From the NCBI RefSeq assembly GCF_001189965.1, contig NZ_LFLU01000011.1, positions 107,372-171,371 on the forward strand: DNA of 64,000 bases. The letters are read 5' to 3'. Shown one piece after another: positions 19,032-29,838 of this stretch. Each line of letters starts with the position of its first letter. The first letter of the stretch is position 1. A model generated the notes under the pieces. That model was not told where the DNA came from, did not search any database, and was given only the letters and a program-made list of their open reading frames with translations. The position numbers were made by a program, and so were the translations under genes. The DNA is from Herbaspirillum rhizosphaerae (lineage in GTDB: Bacteria > Pseudomonadota > Gammaproteobacteria > Burkholderiales > Burkholderiaceae_D).

Positions 19032-21728
19032 TTACACCGTCACTGGATTTGGTTTTTCCGGATTGATGCCGTACTTGGCGATCGCTTCGGCAACCACGGA
19101 AGGCTTAATCTTGCCTTCATCGGCCAGCGACTTCAGCGCAGCCACGGTCACATAGTGACGGTCGACTTCGAAGAACTCGCGCAGCTTGGCGCGGGTGTCG
19201 GAACGGCCGTAACCGTCGGTACCCAGCACCTTGTAAGTACGGCCCTTCGGTACGAAGGCGCGGACTTGCTCGGCGTAGGTACGCATGTAGTCCGTCGACA
19301 CCACGATCGGGCCTTCGGTGCCTTCCATCGATTGCTCGAAGTGGCTCTTCTTGGCGGCATCGGCCGGATGCAGCATGTTCCAGCGTTCAACGTCCTGGCC
19401 GTCGCGCGCCAGCAGCGTGAACGACGGTGCGGACCAGACGTCGGCATCGACCTTCCAGTCGTCGCGCAGCAGGTCGGCGGCGGCGATGACTTCGCGCAGG
19501 ATGGTGCCGGAACCCAGCAGTTGCACGCGCAACTTGTTCTTCTTGCTGCTTTCGTTCAACAGGTACAGGCCCTTGATGATGCCCTCTTCCTGACCCGGCT
19601 TGATGCCTGGATGGCCGTAGTTCTCGTTCATCACAGTGATGTAGTAGAACACGTCTTCCTGGTTGCCGACCATGCGGCGCAGACCGTCATGGATGATCAC
19701 GGCGACTTCGTGGGCGAAGGTCGGATCGTAAGGCACGCAGTTCGGGATTGCCGAAGCAAACACGTGGCTGTGGCCGTCTTCGTGCTGCAAACCTTCGCCG
19801 TTCAGCGTGGTGCGGCCGGCGGTGCCGCCGATCAGGAAGCCGCGGGCGCGCATGTCGCCGGCAGCCCAGGCCAGATCGCCGATACGTTGCAGACCGAACA
19901 TCGAGTAATACGTATAGAACGGAATCATGATGCGGTTGTTGGTCGAATACGAGGTCGCCGCAGCGATCCACGAGCTCATGCCGCCGGCTTCATTGATGCC
20001 TTCCTGCAGAATCTGGCCGGCCTTGTCTTCGCGGTAGTACATGACCTGGTCTTTGTCGACCGGTTCGTACAACTGGCCGACCTGGCTGAAAATACCGATC
20101 TGGCGGAACAGGCCTTCCATACCGAAGGTACGCGATTCGTCGACCATGATCGGCACCACGCGCTGACCCAGGCTGCTGTCGCGCAGCAGCGCGGTCAGCA
20201 CGCGCGAGTACGCTGCGGTGGTCGAGATTTCACGGCCTTCGGCAGTCGGCTCCAGCATGACCTGGAATGCCGACAATTCAGGCACGACCAGTTTTTCGTC
20301 AGCTTGCGGACGGCGTTGCGGCAGATAGCCGCCCAGCGCTTTGCGGCGCTCGTGCAGGTATTGCATTTCCGGGGTGTCGTCGGACGGCTTGAAGAACGGG
20401 ATGTTCGGCAAGTCGGCGTCGGAGATCGGCAATTGGAAACGGTCGCGCATGGCCTTGATGGCTTCGTCGTCCAGTTTCTTGGTGTTGTGTGCGGTGTTGC
20501 GCGCTTCGCCGGCTTTGCCGAAGCCGTAGCCCTTGATGGACTTGGCCAGGATCACGGTCGGCTGGTCCTTGCTGTCTTGCGCAACCTTGAATGCTGCGTA
20601 GATCTTGTGCGGATCGTGGCCGCCGCGGGTCAGACGCCAGATGTCGTCGTCGGACATCTTGCTGACCATTTCCAGCAGCTTCGGATGCTTGCCGAAGAAG
20701 TGCTTGCGCACGAAGGCGCCGTCCTTGGCCTTGTAGTTCTGATATTCGCCGTCGACGGTTTCCATCATCACTTTTTGCAGGATGCCTTCCTTGTCCTTGG
20801 CCAGCAACTCGTCCCAGCCGCTGCCCCAGATGACCTTGACCACGTTCCAGCCGGCGCCGCGGAAATCGGATTCCAGCTCTTGAATGATCTTGCCGTTGCC
20901 GCGCACCGGACCGTCCAGGCGTTGCAGGTTGCAGTTGACCACGATAACCAGGTTGTTCAGCTTTTCACGGCCGGCCATACCGATGGCGCCCATCGATTCC
21001 GGTTCGTCCATTTCACCGTCGCCGCAGAAGGCCCAGACCTTGCGGTTGTCGGTTTTGGCGATGCCGCGTGCGTGCAGGTATTTCAGGAAACGCGCCTGAT
21101 AAATCGCCATCAACGGGCCCAGGCCCATCGACACGGTCGGGAACTGCCAGAATTCAGGCATCAGCTTCGGATGCGGATACGACGACAGACCGTGGCCGTC
21201 GGCTTCGCGGCGGAAGTGGATCAGTTGGTCTTCGGTCAGGCGGCCTTCCAGGAACGCGCGGGCATAAATGCCTGGCGAGGAGTGGCCCTGGATATACAGC
21301 AGGTCGCCGCCGTGGTCTTCGGTCGGGGCGTGCCAGAAATGGTTGAAACCGATGCCCAGCATGTTCGCCAGCGAGGCAAACGAGGACAAGTGGCCGCCCA
21401 GGTCGCCGTCGACGCGATTGGCCTTGACCACCATCGCCATGGCGTTCCAGCGCATCCACGAGCGCAGGCGTTCTTCGATTTCCAGGTTGCCCGGGCAATG
21501 TTCGCCCTGATCGGCGGGAATGGTGTTGACGTAAGCGGTATTGCTGGAGAACGGGATGTGGGCGCCGCGGCGGCGGGCCAGATCGACCATGCGCTCCATC
21601 AGGTAATGTGCACGTTCCGGGCCTTCTGCCTCGATCACGGCTTCGAGGGCATCAAGCCACTCTTGCGTTTCAATCACGTCGGGATCGTTGGCGGCTTGCG
21701 CCAGGACTTGGTCGATTTGGGCTGACAT
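19032..21728 (-). CDS. aceE: Pyruvate dehydrogenase E1 component, homodimeric type
   Basis: 898 aa, the size of the homodimeric E1 of gammaproteobacterial type. Thiamine diphosphate motif GDGEMDEPESMGAIGMAGRE ending near NCN is clear; GYGFGKAGEARNTAHNTKK and the C-terminal VLGTDGYGRSDTRAKLREFF are family signatures. The start at 21728 (MSAQIDQV) has AGGAGAC upstream; a longer frame would add 40 residues from the leader. It decarboxylates pyruvate and acetylates the E2 lipoyl groups. First gene of the operon, preceded by a good promoter at 21847-21874. Confidence 0.97.
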   Translation of the reverse strand: MSAQIDQVLAQAANDPDVIETQEWLDALEAVIEAEGPERAHYLMERMVDLARRRGAHIPFSSNTAYVNTIPADQGEHCPGNLEIEERLRSWMRWNAMAMVVKANRVDGDLGGHLSSFASLANMLGIGFNHFWHAPTEDHGGDLLYIQGHSSPGIYARAFLEGRLTEDQLIHFRREADGHGLSSYPHPKLMPEFWQFPTVSMGLGPLMAIYQARFLKYLHARGIAKTDNRKVWAFCGDGEMDEPESMGAIGMAGREKLNNLVIVVNCNLQRLDGPVRGNGKIIQELESDFRGAGWNVVKVIWGSGWDELLAKDKEGILQKVMMETVDGEYQNYKAKDGAFVRKHFFGKHPKLLEMVSKMSDDDIWRLTRGGHDPHKIYAAFKVAQDSKDQPTVILAKSIKGYGFGKAGEARNTAHNTKKLDDEAIKAMRDRFQLPISDADLPNIPFFKPSDDTPEMQYLHERRKALGGYLPQRRPQADEKLVVPELSAFQVMLEPTAEGREISTTAAYSRVLTALLRDSSLGQRVVPIMVDESRTFGMEGLFRQIGIFSQVGQLYEPVDKDQVMYYREDKAGQILQEGINEAGGMSSWIAAATSYSTNNRIMIPFYTYYSMFGLQRIGDLAWAAGDMRARGFLIGGTAGRTTLNGEGLQHEDGHSHVFASAIPNCVPYDPTFAHEVAVIIHDGLRRMVGNQEDVFYYITVMNENYGHPGIKPGQEEGIIKGLYLLNESSKKNKLRVQLLGSGTILREVIAAADLLRDDWKVDADVWSAPSFTLLARDGQDVERWNMLHPADAAKKSHFEQSMEGTEGPIVVSTDYMRTYAEQVRAFVPKGRTYKVLGTDGYGRSDTRAKLREFFEVDRHYVTVAALKSLADEGKIKPSVVAEAIAKYGINPEKPNPVTV

Positions 21729-21846
21729 GGTATGTCTCCTGAGTTGATGGGGACCGGCGGGAAAAGCCGGATCATTTAGCTGCGATGCGCCGTAACGCGA
21801 TTCTCTTTGCCAATAATGTACGGTCTTTGCGCCGCGTGGACGAGGC

Positions 21847-21874
21847 ATTTTAACAGGGCTTTTTGCATTTTCAA
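21847..21874 (-). promoter_or_regulatory. Candidate aceE promoter
   Basis: On the minus strand TTGAAA (21874-21869) and TAAAAT (21852-21847) are 16 bp apart. This predicts an mRNA leader of about 110 nt before the aceE start. Confidence 0.6.
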
Positions 21875-21887
21875 ATAGCGATATTTG
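21872..21887. promoter_or_regulatory. Inverted repeat overlapping the aceE -35 region
   Basis: CAAATA-GCGA-TATTTG, a perfect 6-bp-arm palindrome touching the -35 hexamer of the aceE promoter. It is a candidate operator. It is not the TGGT-N3-ACCA form of PdhR, so another regulator would be involved. Confidence 0.45.
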
Positions 21888-22314
21888 ATTTCATATTATG
21901 GGAAATTGCTGCAAAGCGGCATAAACACTCACTCTCCTGCCAGGTGTTTTTTGACTGCCTCTCTTGAAACCTGCCTCTCCGGGGTTGGTTGCAGTGCATC
22001 GAAAACCCTCCCTCCAGACGGGGCATGACCTGGCAAGGCCACGCATCGCCCTCTTCGCTTGCAGAATACGGACGAGACCGCCCCCTTAAAAATGCGGAAT
22101 GGTGAGCTTTTTTTGAAGCGTGCTTCGATGCGGCGCGACGATGGAGGTCGTACCTATATAGAGGAGCCTCCGATCATCAAACACGGCGATCGACTCCGAC
22201 CTTTCGCCGTTTGCATGAGAAAAATGCATTCGAACATCAGTATTAATCGTTTTGTCAGCGGCAAAGAGCGTCTTAAGATGCCTTCATCTAATAGAAGAAG
22301 TAAGGAAGCCCAGC
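21888..22314. other. Intergenic region between aceE and the DUF1338 gene
   Basis: About 430 bp between divergent genes. Apart from the aceE promoter elements at its left end I see no gene, no terminator and no convincing plus-strand promoter. Open frames here lack ribosome sites. Confidence 0.5.
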
Positions 22315-23385
22315 ATGACCACCCGCGAGCTCGACAGCAATCTGCATCTTTTGTTAACGTCCACCTGCCAGGATGGCGACGCCGTCCGGCGCCTGTTCGA
22401 TCTGCTGGAGGTGCCGGCCTCGACCTTGCGCCCGGCCTCGATCAGCGTCACCCGGCTTGAGCTGGCGCAGGCGCTGAACATGCTGTTGTTCGACAAACTG
22501 CTGCAAGAAGTCCCGGAAGGGCGCGCTTACGTCGCCGATGCCGCTGCCGCCGGCACCAAGATCTGCTTCGACCACGGCGCGGTGCGTACCGTGCTGCGCG
22601 GTAAAGCCGCGTCCTTCCCGGATGGCGAGGCGCTGTTCACGCGCATCTTTCTGCCGCTGGGCTATGAACTGGCGGGCCTGTATCCGCTGCCGCGCATCAA
22701 CATGACCGGCCACGTCTACCGCCACATCGACGATCCGGAAAACATCGCCCAGTTCTTCGTCAGCGAACTGCATCCGGAAAAATTCTCCGCCGAATTCCAA
22801 AACATCGTCGACTCGCTGCTGGCGACCTCGCGCGATCCGCTGCCGGCCGATATGCTGGCCCTGCTCGACAAGCTGGCCGGCGACGGCACGCTGCCGATCA
22901 CGTCTGCACAGCGCCTGCTGCCCGCCATGCTGAGCTGCTTTGCCCGCCACCATGACTTGCCGACCTTGCCGCAATATGAAGCCCTGCGCGCCGAATCGGC
23001 CGAGATGGCCTGGATTTCAACCGAAGGCAATGTCTTCAATCACGCCACCGACCGCGTCGCCGACGTCACCGCCACCGCCGAACACCAGCGCCAGCTGGGC
23101 CGCCCGATCAAGGACGCGGTCGAAGTCTCGCGCAACGGCCGCGTACGCCAGACCGCCTTCCGCGCGGGCAAGGTCAGCTACCAGCTCAAGGATGCCGACG
23201 GTGCCATGGTCGATGTCAGCGTGCCGGGTTCGTTTTACGAATTCATTTCGCGCGACACTTATATAGACGACGCCGGCGTCAGCAAACTCGACCTGACGTT
23301 CGACAGCGGCAATGCACAGGGCATTTTCAAGATGACGGGCGCGACAGGCAATGTTGCTGCGGGAACCGGCGACAATGCCTGCTGA
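22315..23385 (+). CDS. hglS: DUF1338 family, 2-oxoadipate dioxygenase/decarboxylase (HglS-like)
   Basis: 356 aa. The DUF1338 family includes HglS/YdcJ, an iron enzyme that converts 2-oxoadipate to D-2-hydroxyglutarate and CO2 in lysine catabolism. The metal/substrate pattern His-x3-Arg is present (KICFDHGAVRTV, His87 and Arg91), as is a second conserved stretch MTGHVYRHIDDPENIAQFFV with SELHPEKFS. The start at 22315 has AAGGAAG upstream. The following gene is an FAD enzyme suited to oxidise D-2-hydroxyglutarate, and ALDH7 and LysN-like genes lie downstream, which strongly supports this role. It overlaps the next gene by 11 nt. It is shorter than the gammaproteobacterial proteins of about 460 aa. 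Confidence 0.8.
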   Translation: MTTRELDSNLHLLLTSTCQDGDAVRRLFDLLEVPASTLRPASISVTRLELAQALNMLLFDKLLQEVPEGRAYVADAAAAGTKICFDHGAVRTVLRGKAASFPDGEALFTRIFLPLGYELAGLYPLPRINMTGHVYRHIDDPENIAQFFVSELHPEKFSAEFQNIVDSLLATSRDPLPADMLALLDKLAGDGTLPITSAQRLLPAMLSCFARHHDLPTLPQYEALRAESAEMAWISTEGNVFNHATDRVADVTATAEHQRQLGRPIKDAVEVSRNGRVRQTAFRAGKVSYQLKDADGAMVDVSVPGSFYEFISRDTYIDDAGVSKLDLTFDSGNAQGIFKMTGATGNVAAGTGDNAC

Positions 23386-24781
23386 GCCGGCGCTGGAAAA
23401 AATCACCGCCCTGCTGGGACCGAACGGCTGCATCACCGAACCGGCGGCGCGCGCACCCTATGAACACGGCCCGCGCTACGGCGCCGGCACCGCGCTATGC
23501 ATCGCCCGCCCGGCCGACGTCGCCGAAGCCGCAGAACTGATGCGGCTGTGCGCCGCCGACAAGATCAGCATCATCCCCCAAGGCGCCAACACCGGCCTGG
23601 TCGGCGCCGCGTCGCCCGACGCCTCCGGTCGCCAGCTGGTGCTGAGCATGGAACGCATCAAAGGCGTCATCGACATCGATCCGGTGGACGGCGTGATCCA
23701 GGCCTGGGCCGGCACACGGTTGTCGGAGCTGAATCAGGCTTTGGAAGCGCACGGACTATGCTTTCCCATCGATCTCGGCGCCGATCCCTCGGTCGGCGGC
23801 ATGCTGGCCGCCAATACCGGCGGTGCGCGGCTGATCCGTTACGGCGACGTGCGCCACAACACGCTGGGACTGCAAGCGCTGCTGATGCAGCCGCCCGGCG
23901 AACTGTTGGAACTCGGCAACCGCCTGCGCAAGAACAATACCGGCCCCGACTGGAAACAACTCTTCATCGGCACCGCCGGCAGCTACGGCATCGTCACGCA
24001 AGCGGTGCTGCGCGCGCATCCCTTGCCGCGCCAGCGCGCCACCGCCCTGGTGGTGCCGTCCTCGCCGGAAGCGGCCTTGCGCCTGTTGCAAGACGCCGAA
24101 CGCGAATTCGCCGATTTTCTCAGCGCCTTCGAAGGTATTTCGCAAAACGCGCTGGAGTCCGTGCTGCGCCATCTGCCGCAAACTCCCGCGCCGTTCACTC
24201 CTGCCCCGCCCTATGCGCTGCTGATCGAACTGAGTTCATCCGCCGCGGCCAGCGATCATTGCAATCTGGATCGCTTGTTCATGGACTGGCTGGAGCGCCA
24301 CTTCGACGACGCCATCGTCGACGCCGTGGTGGACAAACCCGACACGCTCTGGCGCCTGCGCCACGCCATCAGCGACAGCGTCAAGCAAGAAGGCAAAGTG
24401 GTGGCCTTCGACATCTCGGTTCCGCGCTCGCGCATGGCCGCCTTCCGTGAAGAAGCATTGGCGCTGATCGCACGCGACTTTACCGGCGCCGATGTCTATG
24501 ACTTCGGCCACTGGGGCGACGGCGGCGTGCACTTCAACATCGCCATCGCGCCGGCGCAGCAAGAGCATTTCCCGGCGCCGCGCATCGATGCCTTGCGCAC
24601 CGCCATCTACGACCTCGTGGTGCACAGTTATCGCGGCAGTTTCAGCGCCGAACATGGCATCGGACCGTTCAACCAGCATTATTACGACCGCTACCAGGGC
24701 CAGCCGCAGCAATTGCTGGCGGCGCGCGTGCAACCGGTTTTCGATCCGCATTACCTGCTCGGCAATACGCGCTTCGGTTGA
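23375..24781 (+). CDS. FAD-binding oxidoreductase, D-2-hydroxyglutarate dehydrogenase-like
   Basis: 468 aa, GlcD/D2HGDH family of the VAO flavoprotein fold. The FAD-binding domain contains IIPQGANTGLVGAASPD and DLGADPSVGGMLAANTGGAR. The C-terminal domain carries the metal-site motifs HWGDGGVHFNI and SAEHGIGPFNQHYY. Such enzymes oxidise D-2-hydroxy acids (D-2-hydroxyglutarate, D-lactate, glycolate). Its start lies 11 nt inside the HglS-like gene, so the two are translationally coupled. The predicted product of that enzyme is D-2-hydroxyglutarate, making conversion to 2-oxoglutarate the most likely reaction. Confidence 0.85.
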   Translation: MPAEPALEKITALLGPNGCITEPAARAPYEHGPRYGAGTALCIARPADVAEAAELMRLCAADKISIIPQGANTGLVGAASPDASGRQLVLSMERIKGVIDIDPVDGVIQAWAGTRLSELNQALEAHGLCFPIDLGADPSVGGMLAANTGGARLIRYGDVRHNTLGLQALLMQPPGELLELGNRLRKNNTGPDWKQLFIGTAGSYGIVTQAVLRAHPLPRQRATALVVPSSPEAALRLLQDAEREFADFLSAFEGISQNALESVLRHLPQTPAPFTPAPPYALLIELSSSAAASDHCNLDRLFMDWLERHFDDAIVDAVVDKPDTLWRLRHAISDSVKQEGKVVAFDISVPRSRMAAFREEALALIARDFTGADVYDFGHWGDGGVHFNIAIAPAQQEHFPAPRIDALRTAIYDLVVHSYRGSFSAEHGIGPFNQHYYDRYQGQPQQLLAARVQPVFDPHYLLGNTRFG

Positions 24782-24968
24782 CCACGCCCGCTGGAAGGAA
24801 CCAGATGTCCGCATTCACCCTGCCGCACCTGGCGTCGGATATGCCGTTGCGCATGGAGGCGCTGCCATGAGCATGCCTCCCGGCAATGACAACAACGGTG
24901 ACAACGATGGTAACGGTGGCACTGCTTTTGCTATAGTGCGGGGTCATCCTTCCAGCGGATTCCGCTCC

Positions 24969-25853
24969 ATGCGCCGATTCATCCCGTCCACGTCCTGCCT
25001 GATCGCCTTCGACACGTCGGCGCGCCATTTGTCGTTTACCAAGGCCGCGCACGAACTGCACATGACGCAGGGCGCGGTGAGCCGGCAGGTTGCGATCCTG
25101 GAAGACTATCTGAACGTCAAGCTGTTCGAGCGCATCAACCGCCGCCTGATCCTGACCGAGCCGGGCCGCGACTATGCGTCGCAGGTGTCGAGCATCCTCA
25201 AACAGATCGAGATGGCGACCTTCCAGGTGATGACCTACAACAGCCTCGCCAGCGTGCTCAACCTGGCCATTCTGCCGACCTTCGGCGTGAAATGGCTGAT
25301 CCCGCGCCTGACCAAATTTGCCGCGGCCTACCCCGACGTGCTGCTCAATCTGAGCACGGAAGTATTGCCCTTCGATTTCAACACGCGCCAGGTCGATGCG
25401 GCGATCCACTTCGGCGAACCGGATTGGCCCGATACCGTGATGGTCCGCCTGATGGGCGAAGAGGTGGTGCCGGTCTGCAGCAAAGCCATGAACGACCGCA
25501 TCACGTCGATCACCGACCTGGCCGACATCACCCTGCTGCAGCACACCACGCGGCCGCAGGCATGGCAGGACTGGTTCCGCCATGTCGGCGTGGATTGTCC
25601 CAATGCGCTTGCTGGGCCGCGCTTCGAACAGCTGGCGATGGTGATCCAGGCGGCCGTGGCCGGCATGGGCGTGGCGCTGATGCCCAAGTTCATGGTCGAA
25701 ACCGAGATCAGTCTCGGGCAATTGCACGTGCCCTTCCCCTTTGCGGTGAAGAGCCCGCAGTCGTACTACCTCGCCTATCCCGAAAAGAACGCGAGCAAGC
25801 CCGCTGTAATCAAATTCCGCGACTGGATCCTGAGCGAACTGCAAGCCGGCTGA
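24969..25853 (+). CDS. LysR-family transcriptional regulator (GcvA-like)
   Basis: 294 aa. N-terminal winged helix (LIAFDTSARHLSFTKAAHEL, then HMTQGAVSRQV, about residues 9-42) and a periplasmic-binding-like effector domain with NLAILPTFGVKWLIPRLTKF, typical of the GcvA/AmpR subgroup. The start at 24969 is the first Met in good family register; its ribosome site is weak (AGCGGA). It lies between the D-2-hydroxyglutarate dehydrogenase and ALDH7 genes on the same strand and probably controls the lysine-type locus. The effector may be aminoadipate or the imported substrate. A 24-bp dyad at 26086 is a candidate target. Confidence 0.88.
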   Translation: MRRFIPSTSCLIAFDTSARHLSFTKAAHELHMTQGAVSRQVAILEDYLNVKLFERINRRLILTEPGRDYASQVSSILKQIEMATFQVMTYNSLASVLNLAILPTFGVKWLIPRLTKFAAAYPDVLLNLSTEVLPFDFNTRQVDAAIHFGEPDWPDTVMVRLMGEEVVPVCSKAMNDRITSITDLADITLLQHTTRPQAWQDWFRHVGVDCPNALAGPRFEQLAMVIQAAVAGMGVALMPKFMVETEISLGQLHVPFPFAVKSPQSYYLAYPEKNASKPAVIKFRDWILSELQAG

Positions 25854-26202
25854 TCCGCGTCGAAAATCAACCCAGACATACTAAAAGTCATGTTGATACA
25901 GCCATACATGCTATTTCCACAACGCATTAAAGTGGTGCAAAAAGGCTGATTGCGCTACGCTTCCACTTTTCAAAAACTCCTCCCAATGCCATATCGCAAG
26001 GCGCTTAGCGCAAGGTAACAATTGATGCATTGCACCATCGCGGCGCACCAACGCCAAGCCATGCAGAACATTTTCGTGCATTAGCAAATGTAATGATGTC
26101 GTGACATTTTTTGATTTTAAGAAATGTTGCGTTATTCCTTATACTCGGTCGTCGAACGCGATTGCACCGCTATTGCCCCCTACTCAGCCACAAAGGAATT
26201 TC
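25854..26202. other. Promoter region of the ALDH7 gene
   Basis: 349 bp without a gene, AT-rich toward the right. It contains the AAATGT-N12-ACATTT dyad (26086-26109) and a TATACT -10-like hexamer near 26140, with no good -35 at standard distance, as expected for an activator-dependent promoter. Confidence 0.5.
26086..26109. promoter_or_regulatory. Dyad AAATGT-N12-ACATTT, candidate LysR operator
   Basis: Perfect 6-bp arms with a 12-bp centre, about 95 bp before the ALDH7 start and about 30 bp upstream of a TATACT hexamer. Position and size suit an activator site. Confidence 0.45.
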
Positions 26203-27714
<1,512 letters not shown>

Positions 27715-27872
27715 ACCTCGCTTCCCCGTCACCGCGCCATAAAATAATAAACAGTTCCAAAACCTGCTTTCGATCTTCAGCGAGAGACCGCCCGCCGATG
27801 GCGGACGGTGCTCGCAGCAAAATCGAAACAGGTTCCAAGATCAGCAATACAGTAGCCACCGGAGATGCATTG

Positions 27873-28955
27873 ATGTCGTTCCTCAAGTTGGAAAATCTGT
27901 CCAAGCGCTACGGCGATTTCACCGCCGTGGAAAACCTTGACCTGACCGTCGAAAAAGGCGAGTTCGTTTCCTTGCTGGGCCCCTCCGGCTGCGGCAAGAC
28001 CACGACCTTGCAGATGATCGCCGGTTTCGTCGAAGCCAGCGCCGGACGCATCTTGCTCAACGGCCGCGACATCACCAACGAAAAGCCCAACCGGCGCGGT
28101 CTGGGCATCGTGTTCCAGAGCTATGCGCTGTTCCCGCACATGACCGTGTCCGACAACGTCAAGTTCGGCCTGGAAATGCGCAAGGTCGGCGCGGCGGAAA
28201 GCAGCGAACGTGTCAAGCAGGCGCTGGCGCTGGTGCACCTGGAAAAATTCGGCCATCGCTATCCGCGCGAACTCTCGGGCGGCCAGCGTCAGCGCGTGGC
28301 GCTGGCGCGCGCGCTGGTAATCCAACCGCCGATCCTGCTGCTGGACGAACCGATGTCCAATCTCGACGCCAAGCTGCGCGAAGAAATGCAGATCGAACTA
28401 CGCGAGATCCAGCGCAAGGTCGGCACCACCACCATCATGGTCACGCACGACCAGTCCGAAGCGCTGTCCATGAGCGACCGCGTGGTGGTGATGGAAGCCG
28501 GCCATGCCGTCCAGATCGGCAAGCCGCTTGAGACTTACGAAAACCCGGTCAATGCCTTCGTCTCGCAATTTGTCGGCAAGGCCAATCTCTTGCCCGGCGC
28601 CGTCGAATGGGTCAGGGACGGCAGCGCCGGCGTGCGCGTCGGCAATCATGTGCTGGAAGTGCAAGGCACGAACCTCGCGGTCGGCGAGCAGACCACGCTG
28701 TGCATCCGTCCGGAAAAAATCGAATGCTGTACCGAAGCGGAAGAGCAACTGGGCGGCGTGGTGGCGTCGAGCTTCTTCCTCGGCAATCAATGGCTGTACC
28801 GCTTCGAAACCGATTGCGGCGACATCCTGGTGATCCTGAAGAACAACGGCCAGACTTCCTGCCAGCCGGGTCAGCGCGTGTCGCTGCGCTGGCCGACGTC
28901 CGCCATGCGCGCGGTCGGGTCGCAATCGCAATCGATGCGGAGCGCGCATGTCTGA
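27873..28955 (+). CDS. ABC transporter ATPase (PotA/polyamine-opine type)
   Basis: 360 aa. Walker A GPSGCGKTT, signature [16 protein letters not shown], Walker B ILLLDEPMSNLD and switch His in VTHDQSEAL are intact; a C-terminal TOBE domain (TTLCIRPEKIE) follows. It resembles ATPases of the spermidine/putrescine/opine/iron class. The start at 27873 has GGAG 10 nt upstream. The stop overlaps the first permease by 8 nt. With the permeases and the later binding protein it forms the uptake system of the lysine-type locus. Confidence 0.9.
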   Translation: MSFLKLENLSKRYGDFTAVENLDLTVEKGEFVSLLGPSGCGKTTTLQMIAGFVEASAGRILLNGRDITNEKPNRRGLGIVFQSYALFPHMTVSDNVKFGLEMRKVGAAESSERVKQALALVHLEKFGHRYPRELSGGQRQRVALARALVIQPPILLLDEPMSNLDAKLREEMQIELREIQRKVGTTTIMVTHDQSEALSMSDRVVVMEAGHAVQIGKPLETYENPVNAFVSQFVGKANLLPGAVEWVRDGSAGVRVGNHVLEVQGTNLAVGEQTTLCIRPEKIECCTEAEEQLGGVVASSFFLGNQWLYRFETDCGDILVILKNNGQTSCQPGQRVSLRWPTSAMRAVGSQSQSMRSAHV

Positions 28956-29823
28956 GCAAGCCTCCTCCAGTCTCAAGCCCAAGCGCTCACTGCCTTACAT
29001 TCTCTCGGCGCCGGCCACGCTGCTGTTCGTCACGATGGTGCTGGTGCCGCTGCTGCTGACCGCCCTGCTCGCCCTCAACAGCTACAGCGACAGCGTCGGC
29101 ATCAAATCCACTTACGACCTGCACAATTACCTGGCGATCTTCGGCGACGACTACTACCTGCGCATTTTCTGGCGCACCTTCTGGATCGCCGGACTGACCA
29201 CCCTGATCTGCATCCTGATCGGCACGCCGGAAGCCTATGTGCTCAGCCGCATGGGAGGCAGATGGCGGGCCTTTTTCCTGATCGTGATCCTGGCGCCGCT
29301 GCTGGTGTCGGTGGTGGTGCGCGCATTCGGCTGGAGCATGCTGCTCAGCGCCGACGGCCTCATCAACCATGCCTTGCAAGCCGTGGGCATCGCCCCGGTA
29401 AAAATGCTCTACACCTCCGGCGCGATCGTGGTGGCGCTGGTGCACGTGATGTTGCCGTTCATGGTGATCCCGGTGTGGACCGCGCTGCAGCGCCTGGACC
29501 CGACGGTGGAACACGCGGCCTTGTCGCTCAATGCCTCGCAGGCCACCGTGCTGCGCCGGATTCTGCTACCGCAGGTGGCGCCGGGCGTGCTCTCGGGCAG
29601 CCTGATCGTGTTCGGCCTGAGCGCCAGCGCCTTCGCGATCCCCGGCCTGCTGGGCGGACGCCGCCTGAAAATGGTCGCCACCACGGTGTACGACGAATTC
29701 CTCGGCTCGCTCAACTGGCCGCTGGGCGCATCGATCGCCATAGTGCTGCTGGTCGCCAATCTGATCATCATGATGACTTACAACCGGATCCTGGAACGCC
29801 GGTATTCCAAGACCCTGGGCTGA
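28948..29823 (+). CDS. ABC transporter permease (PotB-like)
   Basis: 291 aa with about six membrane helices. The EAA loop is EHAALSLNASQATVLRRILL followed by PQVAPG, as in PotB/CysT-type permeases. It overlaps the ATPase gene by 8 nt and is followed 15 nt later by the second permease. The short hydrophilic N-terminus (SEQASSSLKPKR) precedes the first helix. Confidence 0.9.
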   Translation: MSEQASSSLKPKRSLPYILSAPATLLFVTMVLVPLLLTALLALNSYSDSVGIKSTYDLHNYLAIFGDDYYLRIFWRTFWIAGLTTLICILIGTPEAYVLSRMGGRWRAFFLIVILAPLLVSVVVRAFGWSMLLSADGLINHALQAVGIAPVKMLYTSGAIVVALVHVMLPFMVIPVWTALQRLDPTVEHAALSLNASQATVLRRILLPQVAPGVLSGSLIVFGLSASAFAIPGLLGGRRLKMVATTVYDEFLGSLNWPLGASIAIVLLVANLIIMMTYNRILERRYSKTLG

Positions 29824-29838
29824 CGGAGACACAAAAAT

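Noticed and set aside
16249..19155. A 968-codon open frame on the plus strand across lpdA and aceF
   Set aside because: It is antisense to two clear pyruvate dehydrogenase genes, is rich in His/Arg/Gln/Asp typical of reverse-strand shadows in GC-rich DNA, and has no ribosome site or recognisable domain.
18891..21725. A 944-codon open frame on the plus strand opposite aceE
   Set aside because: Shadow of aceE with the same biased composition; aceE has full catalytic motifs, promoter and ribosome site.
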